Assembly (NCBI GenBank): GCA_021107195.1
Contig: JAIOTF010000311.1
Location: forward strand, 1-6,685
Origin: Anaerolineaceae bacterium
GTDB lineage: Bacteria > Chloroflexota > Anaerolineae > Anaerolineales > Anaerolineaceae
Reading direction: 5' to 3'
Length of the DNA stretch: 6,685 nucleotides
The notes under the pieces were generated by a model. That model worked only from the letters and a program-made list of their open reading frames with translations, was not told the origin of the DNA and did no database searches. Position numbers and translations under genes: made by a program. This document shows, one piece after another, positions 1 to 5,295 of the stretch; the first letter of the stretch is position 1, and each line of letters starts with the position of its first letter.

Positions 1-701
1 ACTGGGAAAATTTCCCATTAAAAGAAAAACTCGAAGCACATTTCCATGTCCCGGCGGCAGTGGGCAATGACGCCAATATGGCGGCTCTGGGAGAGTGGAA
101 ATTTGGGGCAGGTGTGGGGCACAGCAACCTGATCTATATCACGATCAGCACAGGAATTGGCAGCGGCATCATTTGCGATGGGCGTTTGCTTCTGGGAGAG
201 CGGGGCCTGGCCGGTGAACTGGGGCATATTACGGTCATTCCTGAAAATGGCCCGATGTGCGGCTGCGGCAAACGAGGCCATCTGGAGGCAGTAGCTTCCG
301 GGACAGGGATTGCCCGCTATGTGGCAGATCAGCTTTCCAAAGGCCGTTCGTCCCAAATCTTAAAAGAACAGCCCAGTGCGAAAGAGATCAGCGAAGCTGC
401 CAGACAGGGAGACGAATTGGCCGGCGAGGCTTTTCAACGTGCGGGGACGTTTTTAGGGCGCAGCCTGGCAGATATGCTGCATATTTTCAATCCTTCGATC
501 TTAATTCTTGGCGGCGGTGTCACTCAATCCGCTGACCTGATGTTTGAGGCCCTGCATACAGCCATTGAGGAGAGTGTGATCTCGCCGGATTACACCCGCG
601 ATCTGGTGATCACCAGCCCTGCGCTTGGTGATGATGCAGGGCTGCAAGGGGCACGCGGGCTGGCAGAAATGTCTTTCCCGCCGGATGGAATGCCTGTATG
701 A
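1..701 (+). CDS. ROK-family sugar kinase (glucokinase-like), 5'-truncated by the window edge
   Basis: This is the C-terminal 232 residues of a ROK-family kinase; the first whole codon is at 3 and the TGA is at 699-701. ROK proteins are typically about 310-330 residues, so roughly the first 90, including the N-terminal ATP-binding DxGxT motif, lie outside the window. Visible family features are the NDAN motif, whose Asp (codon 69-71) aligns with the catalytic base, the STGIGSGII glycine-rich segment, the GLAGELGH segment, the zinc-site block CGCGKRGHLE, and a late LGGGV motif. The third Cys of the common CxCGxxGC pattern is His here, a substitution I believe occurs in glucokinase-like members. 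Such enzymes phosphorylate glucose or a related hexose with ATP in the cytoplasm; some ROK proteins are repressors, but those carry an N-terminal helix-turn-helix that cannot be checked here. The substrate is not determinable. A histidine kinase follows 45 bp downstream, probably in the same operon. Confidence 0.9.
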   Translation, partial: WENFPLKEKLEAHFHVPAAVGNDANMAALGEWKFGAGVGHSNLIYITISTGIGSGIICDGRLLLGERGLAGELGHITVIPENGPMCGCGKRGHLEAVASGTGIARYVADQLSKGRSSQILKEQPSAKEISEAARQGDELAGEAFQRAGTFLGRSLADMLHIFNPSILILGGGVTQSADLMFEALHTAIEESVISPDYTRDLVITSPALGDDAGLQGARGLAEMSFPPDGMPV

Positions 702-730
702 AACACCCCCGGGATTACAAAGCTTTATGC

Positions 731-736
731 AAAGGA
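731..736 (+). promoter_or_regulatory. Shine-Dalgarno site for the histidine kinase TTG start
   Basis: AAAGGA lies 10 nt upstream of the TTG at 747-749. It supports the TTG as initiation codon, since no in-frame ATG occurs between the upstream stop (699-701) and the ATG at codon 38 of the kinase, which would cut into the GAF domain. Confidence 0.5.
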
Positions 737-746
737 CGGTACTATT

Positions 747-2309
747 TTGCTGCCTGATTTCCGTGTTCGCCAAAGGGATTATTTTCTTGAATTAGCCCGG
801 GCTCTGACCCAGGAGCTGGATGTTGACACGCTGCTGGAACGCACATTAACCATCTCGATGGAAGTGCTGGCAGGGCATGCAGGTTTGATCGCCCTGCGCT
901 CTGAGACAGGTGAGTGGCGTATCCGGGTTTCACACGGCCTGCCGGAAGCCTTCCTTAAATTCATTGAGCCGTACCTGGCAGAAATTCCCCCGGCGCCTGA
1001 AGACCCTGAAAATCTGGAACTGCCCGGCATTGAGCATTTGCTGAAGGAATTGACCCAAACGGCGAGCCTGGGGCTGGTAACCAGTGTTGGTTTGCCATTA
1101 ATCGCCCGCCAAACTGTAGTGGGGGTGATCTTTATCTTCCGCAATTATCTGACATTATTCTCGGCGTATGACCGCAAACTGCTGGCCGGTTTTGCCAACC
1201 AGGCAGCCATTGCAGTTCAGAATGCGCAATTTTACACGGCAGTCCGCCGCGAGAGACAGCGCATGGATGCCCTGCTGGACTCGGCAGCGGACGGGATCCT
1301 GATCCTGACTCCAAACCACCTCATACAAAAATGCAATCCAGCACTGGCACGGATACTGAACATTCGCCGTGAAGATGTTGAAGGCAAAACGCACGAGGAA
1401 ATCATCCACTGGGCAAAACCGCCAATGGGGTTGACTCTGGTGCAAGCAGAAGCCGGCGGCTGGCCGTTGACCCCGAATGCACAGCTATATATTGAAGGCG
1501 ACCTGCAGCGCGGCGTGGAGGATCAATCACCTTTGCCAGTGGGGATCACGTATGCGCCATTGATCGTGCAGGATGGGCTTCTGGTCAATATCATCGCCAC
1601 GGTGCGCGATATCACCCGCTTCCGGCAGGCAGAGGAGATGAAGAGCACATTCATCTCGATCATCAGCCATGAGCTCAAAACGCCAGTGGCTTTGATCAAA
1701 GGCTATGTGGGCACCTTACGCCGGGAGGATGCGGAGTGGGACAAGGATGTGGTAGAAGACGCGCTGGCCGTGATCGAAGATGAAGCAGATCACCTGACTG
1801 CGATGATCGAAAACCTGTTGGACGCCTCTCGTTTGCAGGCTGGGGGCCTACCGATCAAGCGGTCTGACATTCAGCTTGCCAGTATGATCGCGCAAATTGC
1901 GGAGCGGATGAAAACCCAAACCTCGCGGCATGAGATCGTCGTTGATTTTCCGGAAGATTTTCCTGTGATCCTGGCCGATGAAAAACGTATGCGCCAGATC
2001 ATCACCAACCTGGTTTCGAATGCAATCAAGTATTCGCCTGAAGGTGAAATCCGGATCCGGGGGCAGATACAACCTAACGATGTAGTGATCTGCGTAAGCG
2101 ATCAGGGGCCAGGGATTGCATCAGAAGATATTCCGCATATCTTTGACCGCTTCTACCGTGCGCCGGACATGGCAAAATACACAAAGGGGGCAGGGCTTGG
2201 CCTGTATCTGACACGGGCAATCGTTGAAGCACATGAAGGGCGAATTTGGGTGGATACACAAAGCGGGCAAGGGGCACGCATCTGCTTTTCTCTGCCGCGC
2301 CAGGTGTAA
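747..2309 (+). CDS. Soluble GAF-PAS sensor histidine kinase (orphan in this window)
   Basis: This 520-residue protein has the order GAF (about 5-165), PAS (about 173-292), HisKA (about 293-367) and HATPase_c (about 410-518). The H-box is SHELKTP with phospho-acceptor His308. The N-box has Asn421 and Asn425 in ITNLVSNAIKYSP, G1 is DQGPG (452-456), followed by IFDRFYR, and G2 is GAGLGL (481-486). All ATP-binding motifs are intact, so it should be an active autokinase. There is no signal peptide or membrane segment, so sensing is presumably cytoplasmic through the GAF and PAS domains; the ligand is unknown. No response regulator is encoded in the window, so its partner is elsewhere. The TTG start is chosen because it has AAAGGA upstream and no in-frame ATG precedes it. 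An alternative is an ATG at 698 overlapping the previous stop; it runs in another frame and would join the kinase if one T of 745-748 were missing. No clear terminator follows. Confidence 0.92.
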   Translation: MLPDFRVRQRDYFLELARALTQELDVDTLLERTLTISMEVLAGHAGLIALRSETGEWRIRVSHGLPEAFLKFIEPYLAEIPPAPEDPENLELPGIEHLLKELTQTASLGLVTSVGLPLIARQTVVGVIFIFRNYLTLFSAYDRKLLAGFANQAAIAVQNAQFYTAVRRERQRMDALLDSAADGILILTPNHLIQKCNPALARILNIRREDVEGKTHEEIIHWAKPPMGLTLVQAEAGGWPLTPNAQLYIEGDLQRGVEDQSPLPVGITYAPLIVQDGLLVNIIATVRDITRFRQAEEMKSTFISIISHELKTPVALIKGYVGTLRREDAEWDKDVVEDALAVIEDEADHLTAMIENLLDASRLQAGGLPIKRSDIQLASMIAQIAERMKTQTSRHEIVVDFPEDFPVILADEKRMRQIITNLVSNAIKYSPEGEIRIRGQIQPNDVVICVSDQGPGIASEDIPHIFDRFYRAPDMAKYTKGAGLGLYLTRAIVEAHEGRIWVDTQSGQGARICFSLPRQV

Positions 2310-2383
2310 ATCCAAAGCGCACAAAATCCGGTTTATGGTACGGTCGGAATACGAACAGTACCCTGCAATTTCCCTAAACTACG

Positions 2384-2395
2384 GCTGAAATCAGC
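2384..2395. promoter_or_regulatory. Small perfect palindrome upstream of the CpXC-gene promoter
   Basis: GCTGA-AA-TCAGC is a perfect 5-bp inverted repeat with a 2-base centre. It is centred about 51 bp upstream of the start point predicted from the -10 at 2429-2434, which would suit an activator site. It also loosely resembles the CGACTGAAGTCG palindrome in the repeats at 6525 and 6612, so it could be a decayed repeat remnant. Confidence 0.25.
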
Positions 2396-2425
2396 TGACG
2401 AAGAGCAAAGTTACCCATGCAGCAG

Positions 2426-2434
2426 TGGTATAAT
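2426..2434 (+). promoter_or_regulatory. Extended -10 promoter for the CpXC gene
   Basis: TGGTATAAT is a perfect TATAAT (2429-2434) with the TGn extension. No good -35 hexamer is present at 16-18 bp, which extended -10 promoters tolerate. The predicted start is near 2441, giving a leader of about 266 nt, most of it the MITE-like insertion. Without the 185-bp element and one copy of the 9-bp duplication, the leader would be about 72 nt. Confidence 0.55.
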
Positions 2435-2484
2435 GCCCATCTGAATTGTCATCCAAATGCTACTTAAGGCCGCTGGATGCTTAA

Positions 2485-2687
2485 AAACAATAATAATTAC
2501 TCAGGCGTATCTTTGCGAGGCAACTTTATCGCCGACACTCCCCGGCACTGCCTCCAGGGCAAGTGTGCACCTGCGGTGACAAGTGCAGGTGAGCAATTTC
2601 CACAACAGTGCGGAAGACTGCCACGTCGCAAAAGCGTGCTCCTCGCAGAGACATTTCCTGGGGAGGCTGAGTAATTACAAACAATAA
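2485..2687. mobile_element. MITE-like element, copy A, with terminal inverted repeats and 9-bp duplication
   Basis: The element spans 2494-2678 (185 bp). Its left end TAATTACTCAG (2494-2504) is the exact reverse complement of CTGAGTAATTA (2667-2677). It is flanked by an exact 9-bp direct repeat, AAACAATAA, at 2485-2493 and 2679-2687, as expected for a target-site duplication. It encodes no transposase, so it would be non-autonomous. Two internal blocks match copy B near the window end: 2557-2607 against 6374-6424 (48 of 51 identical) and 2620-2669 against 6442-6491 (48 of 50), with an unrelated middle of 12 and 17 bp. Copy A has about 50 bp on its left side that copy B lacks. The core contains CACCTGC/GCAGGTG, a 7-bp inverted repeat able to form a hairpin. 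Read in reverse, it carries a TGCGAGGAGCACGC stretch like widely dispersed bacterial TCATTGCGAGG repeats. The right end is 29 bp from the CpXC start codon. Confidence 0.7.
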
Positions 2688-2706
2688 ATGAAATGAGAGA
2701 TTTTTT

Positions 2707-4059
2707 ATGCCCAAAACTACAGTGAATTGTCCACGCTGCCGGCAGCCGATTACAGCAGATATTCAGCAGCTTTTTGATGTTAATGAAGACCCGCAAGCCA
2801 AGGGACGTCTGTTAAGCGGGGCTGTGAATATGGCCCTTTGCCCGCATTGCGGATTTGAAGGTCCTTTGAGTACACCAATGGTGTACCATGACCCCGACAA
2901 AGAACTCCTTTTGACTTACTTCCCGCCTGAAATGGCACTGCCAATGAATGAGCAAGAGCGGATCATTGGCCCATTTATCAAGAAAGTAACCGATTCACTG
3001 CCAATGGAAAAGCGCAAAGCGTATCTGCTGCGCCCGCAAACGATGCTGACATTCGACAGCATGATCGAGAAAATCCTGGCCGGCGATGGAATTACCAAAG
3101 AAATGATCGAACGTCAGCGCAGTCAGATCAAGCTGATGGAACGACTGCTGAGTACAGTCAGTGCGGATTCGCGGGCTGAAATCATCCATCAGGAAGAAGC
3201 CCTGATCGATGAACAGTTCTTTGGGCTGCTGGCACAGGTGGCCCAGGCCAGTGTGAGCCAGGACGATGAAAAGGCGATGAAACAGTTTGGCGAGCTGCAA
3301 GATCAACTGCTGACCCTGACCAGCATCGGGCAAAAGATCAAAGCCCAGTCGGATGAAACCCAGGAAGCGATCAAAGCGCTTCAGGACGCTGGTAAAGAAG
3401 GGCTGACACGTGAAAAATTACTGGGCTTGATCGTGGAAGCCAATTCAGATGCGCGGTTGAGCGCCTACGTGAGCATGGCGCATTCCGGTATGGATTATGA
3501 GTTTTTTACCCTGCTGACCAGCCGCATTGAGGCAGCAGAAGACGAAGACAAAGAAAAACTGGAATCGCTGCGTGAAAAACTGCTGGATATGACCAACAAG
3601 ATCGATGAAATGCTGCGCGAGCAGATGGAACAGGGACGTCAGGCTCTTGAAACAGTGATTGCCGAACCCAATATTGAAGAAGGGGTGATGAAAAATGCAG
3701 CCGCAATCAATGAGTTCTTCTTTGAAGCCCTGAAGAGTGAGTTGGAAAAGGCACGCACGGAAGGCGATCTGGAGCGGAGCGCAAAGTTAAATCAAGTTTC
3801 CGAAATTCTTCAGAAATTGACCAACCCGCCTGAGATGGAATTTATCAAAATATTACTCAGCGCAGAAAGTGAAGAAGAAAGAATAAAAATTCTGGAGGAA
3901 AATCCGCAGCTTGTTACCCCGGAGATGGTGCAATTAATGGGTTCTTTTGCCGCCCAGAGCGACTCGGATGAATCGCAGCCAGATGAGATCAAGAAGCAAA
4001 TCCAGGATGCGTTCAGCACCGTGCTGCGGTACACAATGAAGAACAATATTGCCCAGTGA
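2707..4059 (+). CDS. CpXC-domain zinc-ribbon protein with long helical C-terminal region
   Basis: This 450-residue protein of unknown function opens with two CPxC pairs, CPRC (Cys8, Cys11) and CPHC (Cys45, Cys48), spaced as in a zinc ribbon. The following segment (about 50-135, with VYHDPDKELLLTYFPPE and the RIIGPFIKKVTDSLP region) fits the CpXC domain family, which is poorly characterised. Residues about 140-450 are rich in Glu, Lys, Gln and Leu, with no membrane segments, and look mostly helical with coiled-coil stretches (for example about 195-230 and 285-330); the tail is acidic. A scaffold or regulatory role is possible but nothing in the sequence assigns one. The ATG is preceded only by a weak purine run (GAGAGA, 2695-2700). 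The gene has its own extended -10 promoter and a strong terminator, so it is probably monocistronic. It converges on the FHA-winged-helix gene, 79 bp away. Confidence 0.85.
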   Translation: MPKTTVNCPRCRQPITADIQQLFDVNEDPQAKGRLLSGAVNMALCPHCGFEGPLSTPMVYHDPDKELLLTYFPPEMALPMNEQERIIGPFIKKVTDSLPMEKRKAYLLRPQTMLTFDSMIEKILAGDGITKEMIERQRSQIKLMERLLSTVSADSRAEIIHQEEALIDEQFFGLLAQVAQASVSQDDEKAMKQFGELQDQLLTLTSIGQKIKAQSDETQEAIKALQDAGKEGLTREKLLGLIVEANSDARLSAYVSMAHSGMDYEFFTLLTSRIEAAEDEDKEKLESLREKLLDMTNKIDEMLREQMEQGRQALETVIAEPNIEEGVMKNAAAINEFFFEALKSELEKARTEGDLERSAKLNQVSEILQKLTNPPEMEFIKILLSAESEEERIKILEENPQLVTPEMVQLMGSFAAQSDSDESQPDEIKKQIQDAFSTVLRYTMKNNIAQ

Positions 4060-4080
4060 TCTGCCCAAATTAATATGTTG

Positions 4081-4116
4081 ACTGCCCACTTGAGTTCACA
4101 AGTGGGCAGTTTTTTT
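4081..4116 (+). terminator. Strong intrinsic terminator of the CpXC gene
   Basis: A perfect 12-bp stem, ACTGCCCACTTG (4081-4092) with CAAGTGGGCAGT (4099-4110), encloses the 6-base loop AGTTCA and is followed by a run of T to 4116. The T-tract is on the plus side only; the other side reads CAACATATTAA on the minus strand. It therefore serves the CpXC gene and is at best weak for the convergent FHA gene. Confidence 0.93.
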
Positions 4117-4138
4117 CTACACAAACACAGGAAGAACA

Positions 4139-4816
4139 TTATTCCCCGTCGAGGAGAGAGGTGTTTTCCAAGCGCAAGCCATGTCCACGGACGGTGATGA
4201 TGTATTCGTTGTCCGGGTCCAGAGAATTGAGCCGATCCCGCAGCCGACGAATAAGGGCATCCAGCGCCTGTTCCGAAACCCCCATAGCCTCTTCTGCATC
4301 CCAGACAGCAAGGATCAAATCACTGCGTGAAACCACTTCTCCCTGCTGGTCATACAACGTTTTGATCAATCGGAATTGTGGACCTGAAAGCGGCGGGACA
4401 AGTTCCTGCTGACCAATCCAAACACGCCGGGAGCGATCATCAAGGAATAAACGGCCAGCCGAGGGCAGTGCTTCTGTTGTGCGTTCATCAATAGGCACGG
4501 TGGCATCTGAACTCAGGAAGACAAAATGCTGCACGATGGCCACCTGAACGACATCGCTGTCCAAAAGGAGGACAGGCTCAGTGATACGTTCTCCATTGCG
4601 ATAGGTGCCATTCTTGCTGGCCAGATCCTCGAGCAATACTCCGTTCTCCTGGCAGGTAACACGTACATGGAAACGGGATACGGAACGATCAGGAATCATG
4701 ATATCGCAGGAAGCATCCCGCCCTATGATGAGGGATTGTGTGATCGTCCAGCGCTGACCATTCAACGGGCCGGTTTGTGCCACCAGGACTGGCAATTCTG
4801 TGGCCTGAGGTTCCAT
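4139..4816 (-). CDS. FHA domain fused to OmpR/PhoB-type winged-helix DNA-binding domain
   Basis: This 225-residue cytoplasmic protein has an N-terminal FHA domain (about 10-102) and a C-terminal trans_reg_C winged helix (about 121-217). All five usual FHA residues are present: Gly32 and Arg33 (IIGRD), Ser47 and His50 (SVSRFH), and Asn69 in SKNGTYRNG, so phosphothreonine binding should be retained. The winged helix shows LSGPQFRLIKTL, GEVVSRSDLILAVW, recognition-helix region VSEQALDALIRRLRDRL (about 180-196) and the wing TVRGHGLRLE. There is no receiver domain, so regulation is predicted to depend on pThr binding and not aspartate phosphorylation. EmbR of mycobacteria combines similar domains in the opposite order with an added BTAD domain, which is absent here. 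The start is set by GGAGG 9 nt upstream; an ATG at 4824 is out of frame and too close to that site. The gene is divergent from a Ser/Thr kinase 479 bp away, the obvious candidate partner. DNA targets are unknown. Confidence 0.92.
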   Translation of the reverse strand: MEPQATELPVLVAQTGPLNGQRWTITQSLIIGRDASCDIMIPDRSVSRFHVRVTCQENGVLLEDLASKNGTYRNGERITEPVLLLDSDVVQVAIVQHFVFLSSDATVPIDERTTEALPSAGRLFLDDRSRRVWIGQQELVPPLSGPQFRLIKTLYDQQGEVVSRSDLILAVWDAEEAMGVSEQALDALIRRLRDRLNSLDPDNEYIITVRGHGLRLENTSLLDGE

Positions 4817-4825
4817 GAGATCATG

Positions 4826-4830
4826 CCTCC
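4826..4830 (-). promoter_or_regulatory. Shine-Dalgarno site of the FHA-winged-helix gene
   Basis: GGAGG on the minus strand, preceded by TTTT, sits 9 nt before the ATG at 4816-4814. It is the best ribosome binding site in the window and decides the start, because the nearer ATG at 4824 is only 1 nt away from it. Confidence 0.8.
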
Positions 4831-4842
4831 AAAATCAATTCG

Positions 4843-4870
4843 GCTATACGTAGTTATATTTCAACCGCAA
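4843..4870 (-). promoter_or_regulatory. Candidate promoter of the FHA-winged-helix gene
   Basis: On the minus strand TTGCGG (4870-4865) and TATAGC (4848-4843) are separated by 16 bp, each matching four of six consensus bases. The predicted start near 4836 gives a leader of about 20 nt. TATAAC, just upstream, is an alternative -10 but has no acceptable -35. Confidence 0.35.
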
Positions 4871-4882
4871 GACATACACGAA

Positions 4883-4894
4883 TGAAAATTTTCA
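4883..4894. promoter_or_regulatory. Perfect 12-bp palindrome TGAAAATTTTCA, possible operator
   Basis: TGAAAATTTTCA equals its own reverse complement; symmetry stops at the flanking bases. It lies 12 bp upstream of the candidate -35 of the FHA-regulator promoter, centred about 52 bp before the predicted start. That is a plausible place for a dimeric activator or an autoregulatory site. An AT-rich palindrome of this length can also occur by chance. Confidence 0.35.
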
Positions 4895-4984
4895 CCCGAT
4901 GCTATGTTCCACGGGAGCAGTCAAGTTTTGTAGAATCAGGCTTTGTTGTCGCTGCGAGAAGGGTTATCACCCAAAGCAAGGTGT

Positions 4985-5050
4985 AATCCCAGGGAGGGGA
5001 TTGCCCACCTGCACTGCGGCGCAAGTGACACCCCTTACGGGGTTCGCAAT
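4985..5050. repeat. Hairpin-rich dispersed-type repeat (TCATTGCGA family)
   Basis: The segment contains two compact perfect hairpins: AATCCC/GGGATT (4985-4990 and 4997-5002, 6-base loop) and ACCCC/GGGGT (5030-5034 and 5039-5043, loop TTAC). Read on the minus strand it contains TGTCATTGCGAACCCC and GTGTCACTTGCGCC, the look of widespread bacterial intergenic repeats. It also shares the short words CACCTGC and TCGCA(A/G)TGACA with copies A and B of the MITE-like element, without aligning to them end to end. No target-site duplication is visible. Confidence 0.5.
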
Positions 5051-5100
5051 GACACCTGCAGCAGTGTTTCATTCGCAATGACAGTTGCAGCATTGTTTCA
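5043..5100. repeat. 29-bp tandem duplication, two units
   Basis: Unit 1 (5043-5071) and unit 2 (5072-5100) are directly adjacent, both begin TTCGCAATGACA and end TGTTTCA, and match at 26 of 29 positions. The first unit begins inside the preceding repeat, so the end of that repeat seems to have been duplicated. No protein-coding role is supported. Confidence 0.75.
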
Positions 5101-5163
5101 TTTCATAGTTTCCACATCTTCTGATTGCTCCCTGTTCTACTTCGATTATAAGATAGATGGCGG

Positions 5164-5169
5164 TATAAT
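5164..5169 (+). promoter_or_regulatory. Candidate -10 element of the Ser/Thr kinase gene
   Basis: A perfect TATAAT within GGTATAAT, the same octamer as in the CpXC-gene promoter, though the TGn extension is not exact here. No good -35 is visible at 16-18 bp. The predicted start near 5176 leaves a leader of about 120 nt with one 6-bp hairpin, GCAGAA/TTCTGC (5184-5200, loop TTTAT). Confidence 0.4.
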
Positions 5170-5295
5170 AGAAGTGTTGAAGAGCAGAATTTATTTCTGC
5201 CAGCATAACTCCGCCAGACTGCGCACGAAAACACGCCGATATCCATCCGTGCCAACATATTTTCTGCGGAAATCACAGAAAGAAAGACTACTGCA

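Larger units (their letters stand above)
2310..2706. other. Intergenic region: promoter plus inserted MITE-like element
   Basis: This stretch has no convincing gene. It holds an imperfect GGTAC/GTACC inverted repeat without a T-tract (2337-2362), a small palindrome (2384-2395), an extended -10 promoter (2426-2434) and a MITE-like repeat with flanking duplications (2485-2687). The short reading frames here run through the repeat and show no protein-family signal. Confidence 0.7.
4817..5295. other. Divergent intergenic region between the FHA regulator and the Ser/Thr kinase
   Basis: No gene is supported here. From left to right it holds the FHA-gene ribosome binding site and promoter, a 12-bp palindrome, a hairpin-rich repeat, a 29-bp tandem duplication, a TATAAT for the kinase and about 120 nt of kinase leader with a GCAGAA/TTCTGC hairpin (5184-5200). 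A 122-codon frame across 4943-5311 runs through repeat DNA into the kinase gene and has no family-like content. Confidence 0.65.

Noticed and set aside
2337..2362. Possible terminator of the histidine kinase gene
   Set aside because: GGTAC/GTACC pairs over only 5 bp with a poorly paired interior, and no T-tract follows.
2477..2674. 65-codon plus-strand frame, and minus-strand frames, across the gap before the CpXC gene
   Set aside because: They lie almost wholly within the MITE-like element and do not keep frame with copy B.
4081..4116. Bidirectional terminator also serving the FHA gene
   Set aside because: The stem is symmetric, but on the minus strand it is followed by CAACATATTAA, which lacks the needed T-run.
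4139..4816. Classical two-component response regulator paired with the upstream histidine kinase
   Set aside because: The N-terminal domain is FHA, with no receiver-domain aspartate, so it cannot accept phosphate from His308 in the usual way.
4526..4885. 119-codon plus-strand frame opposite the FHA gene
   Set aside because: It is antisense to the well-supported FHA domain and shows no family features.
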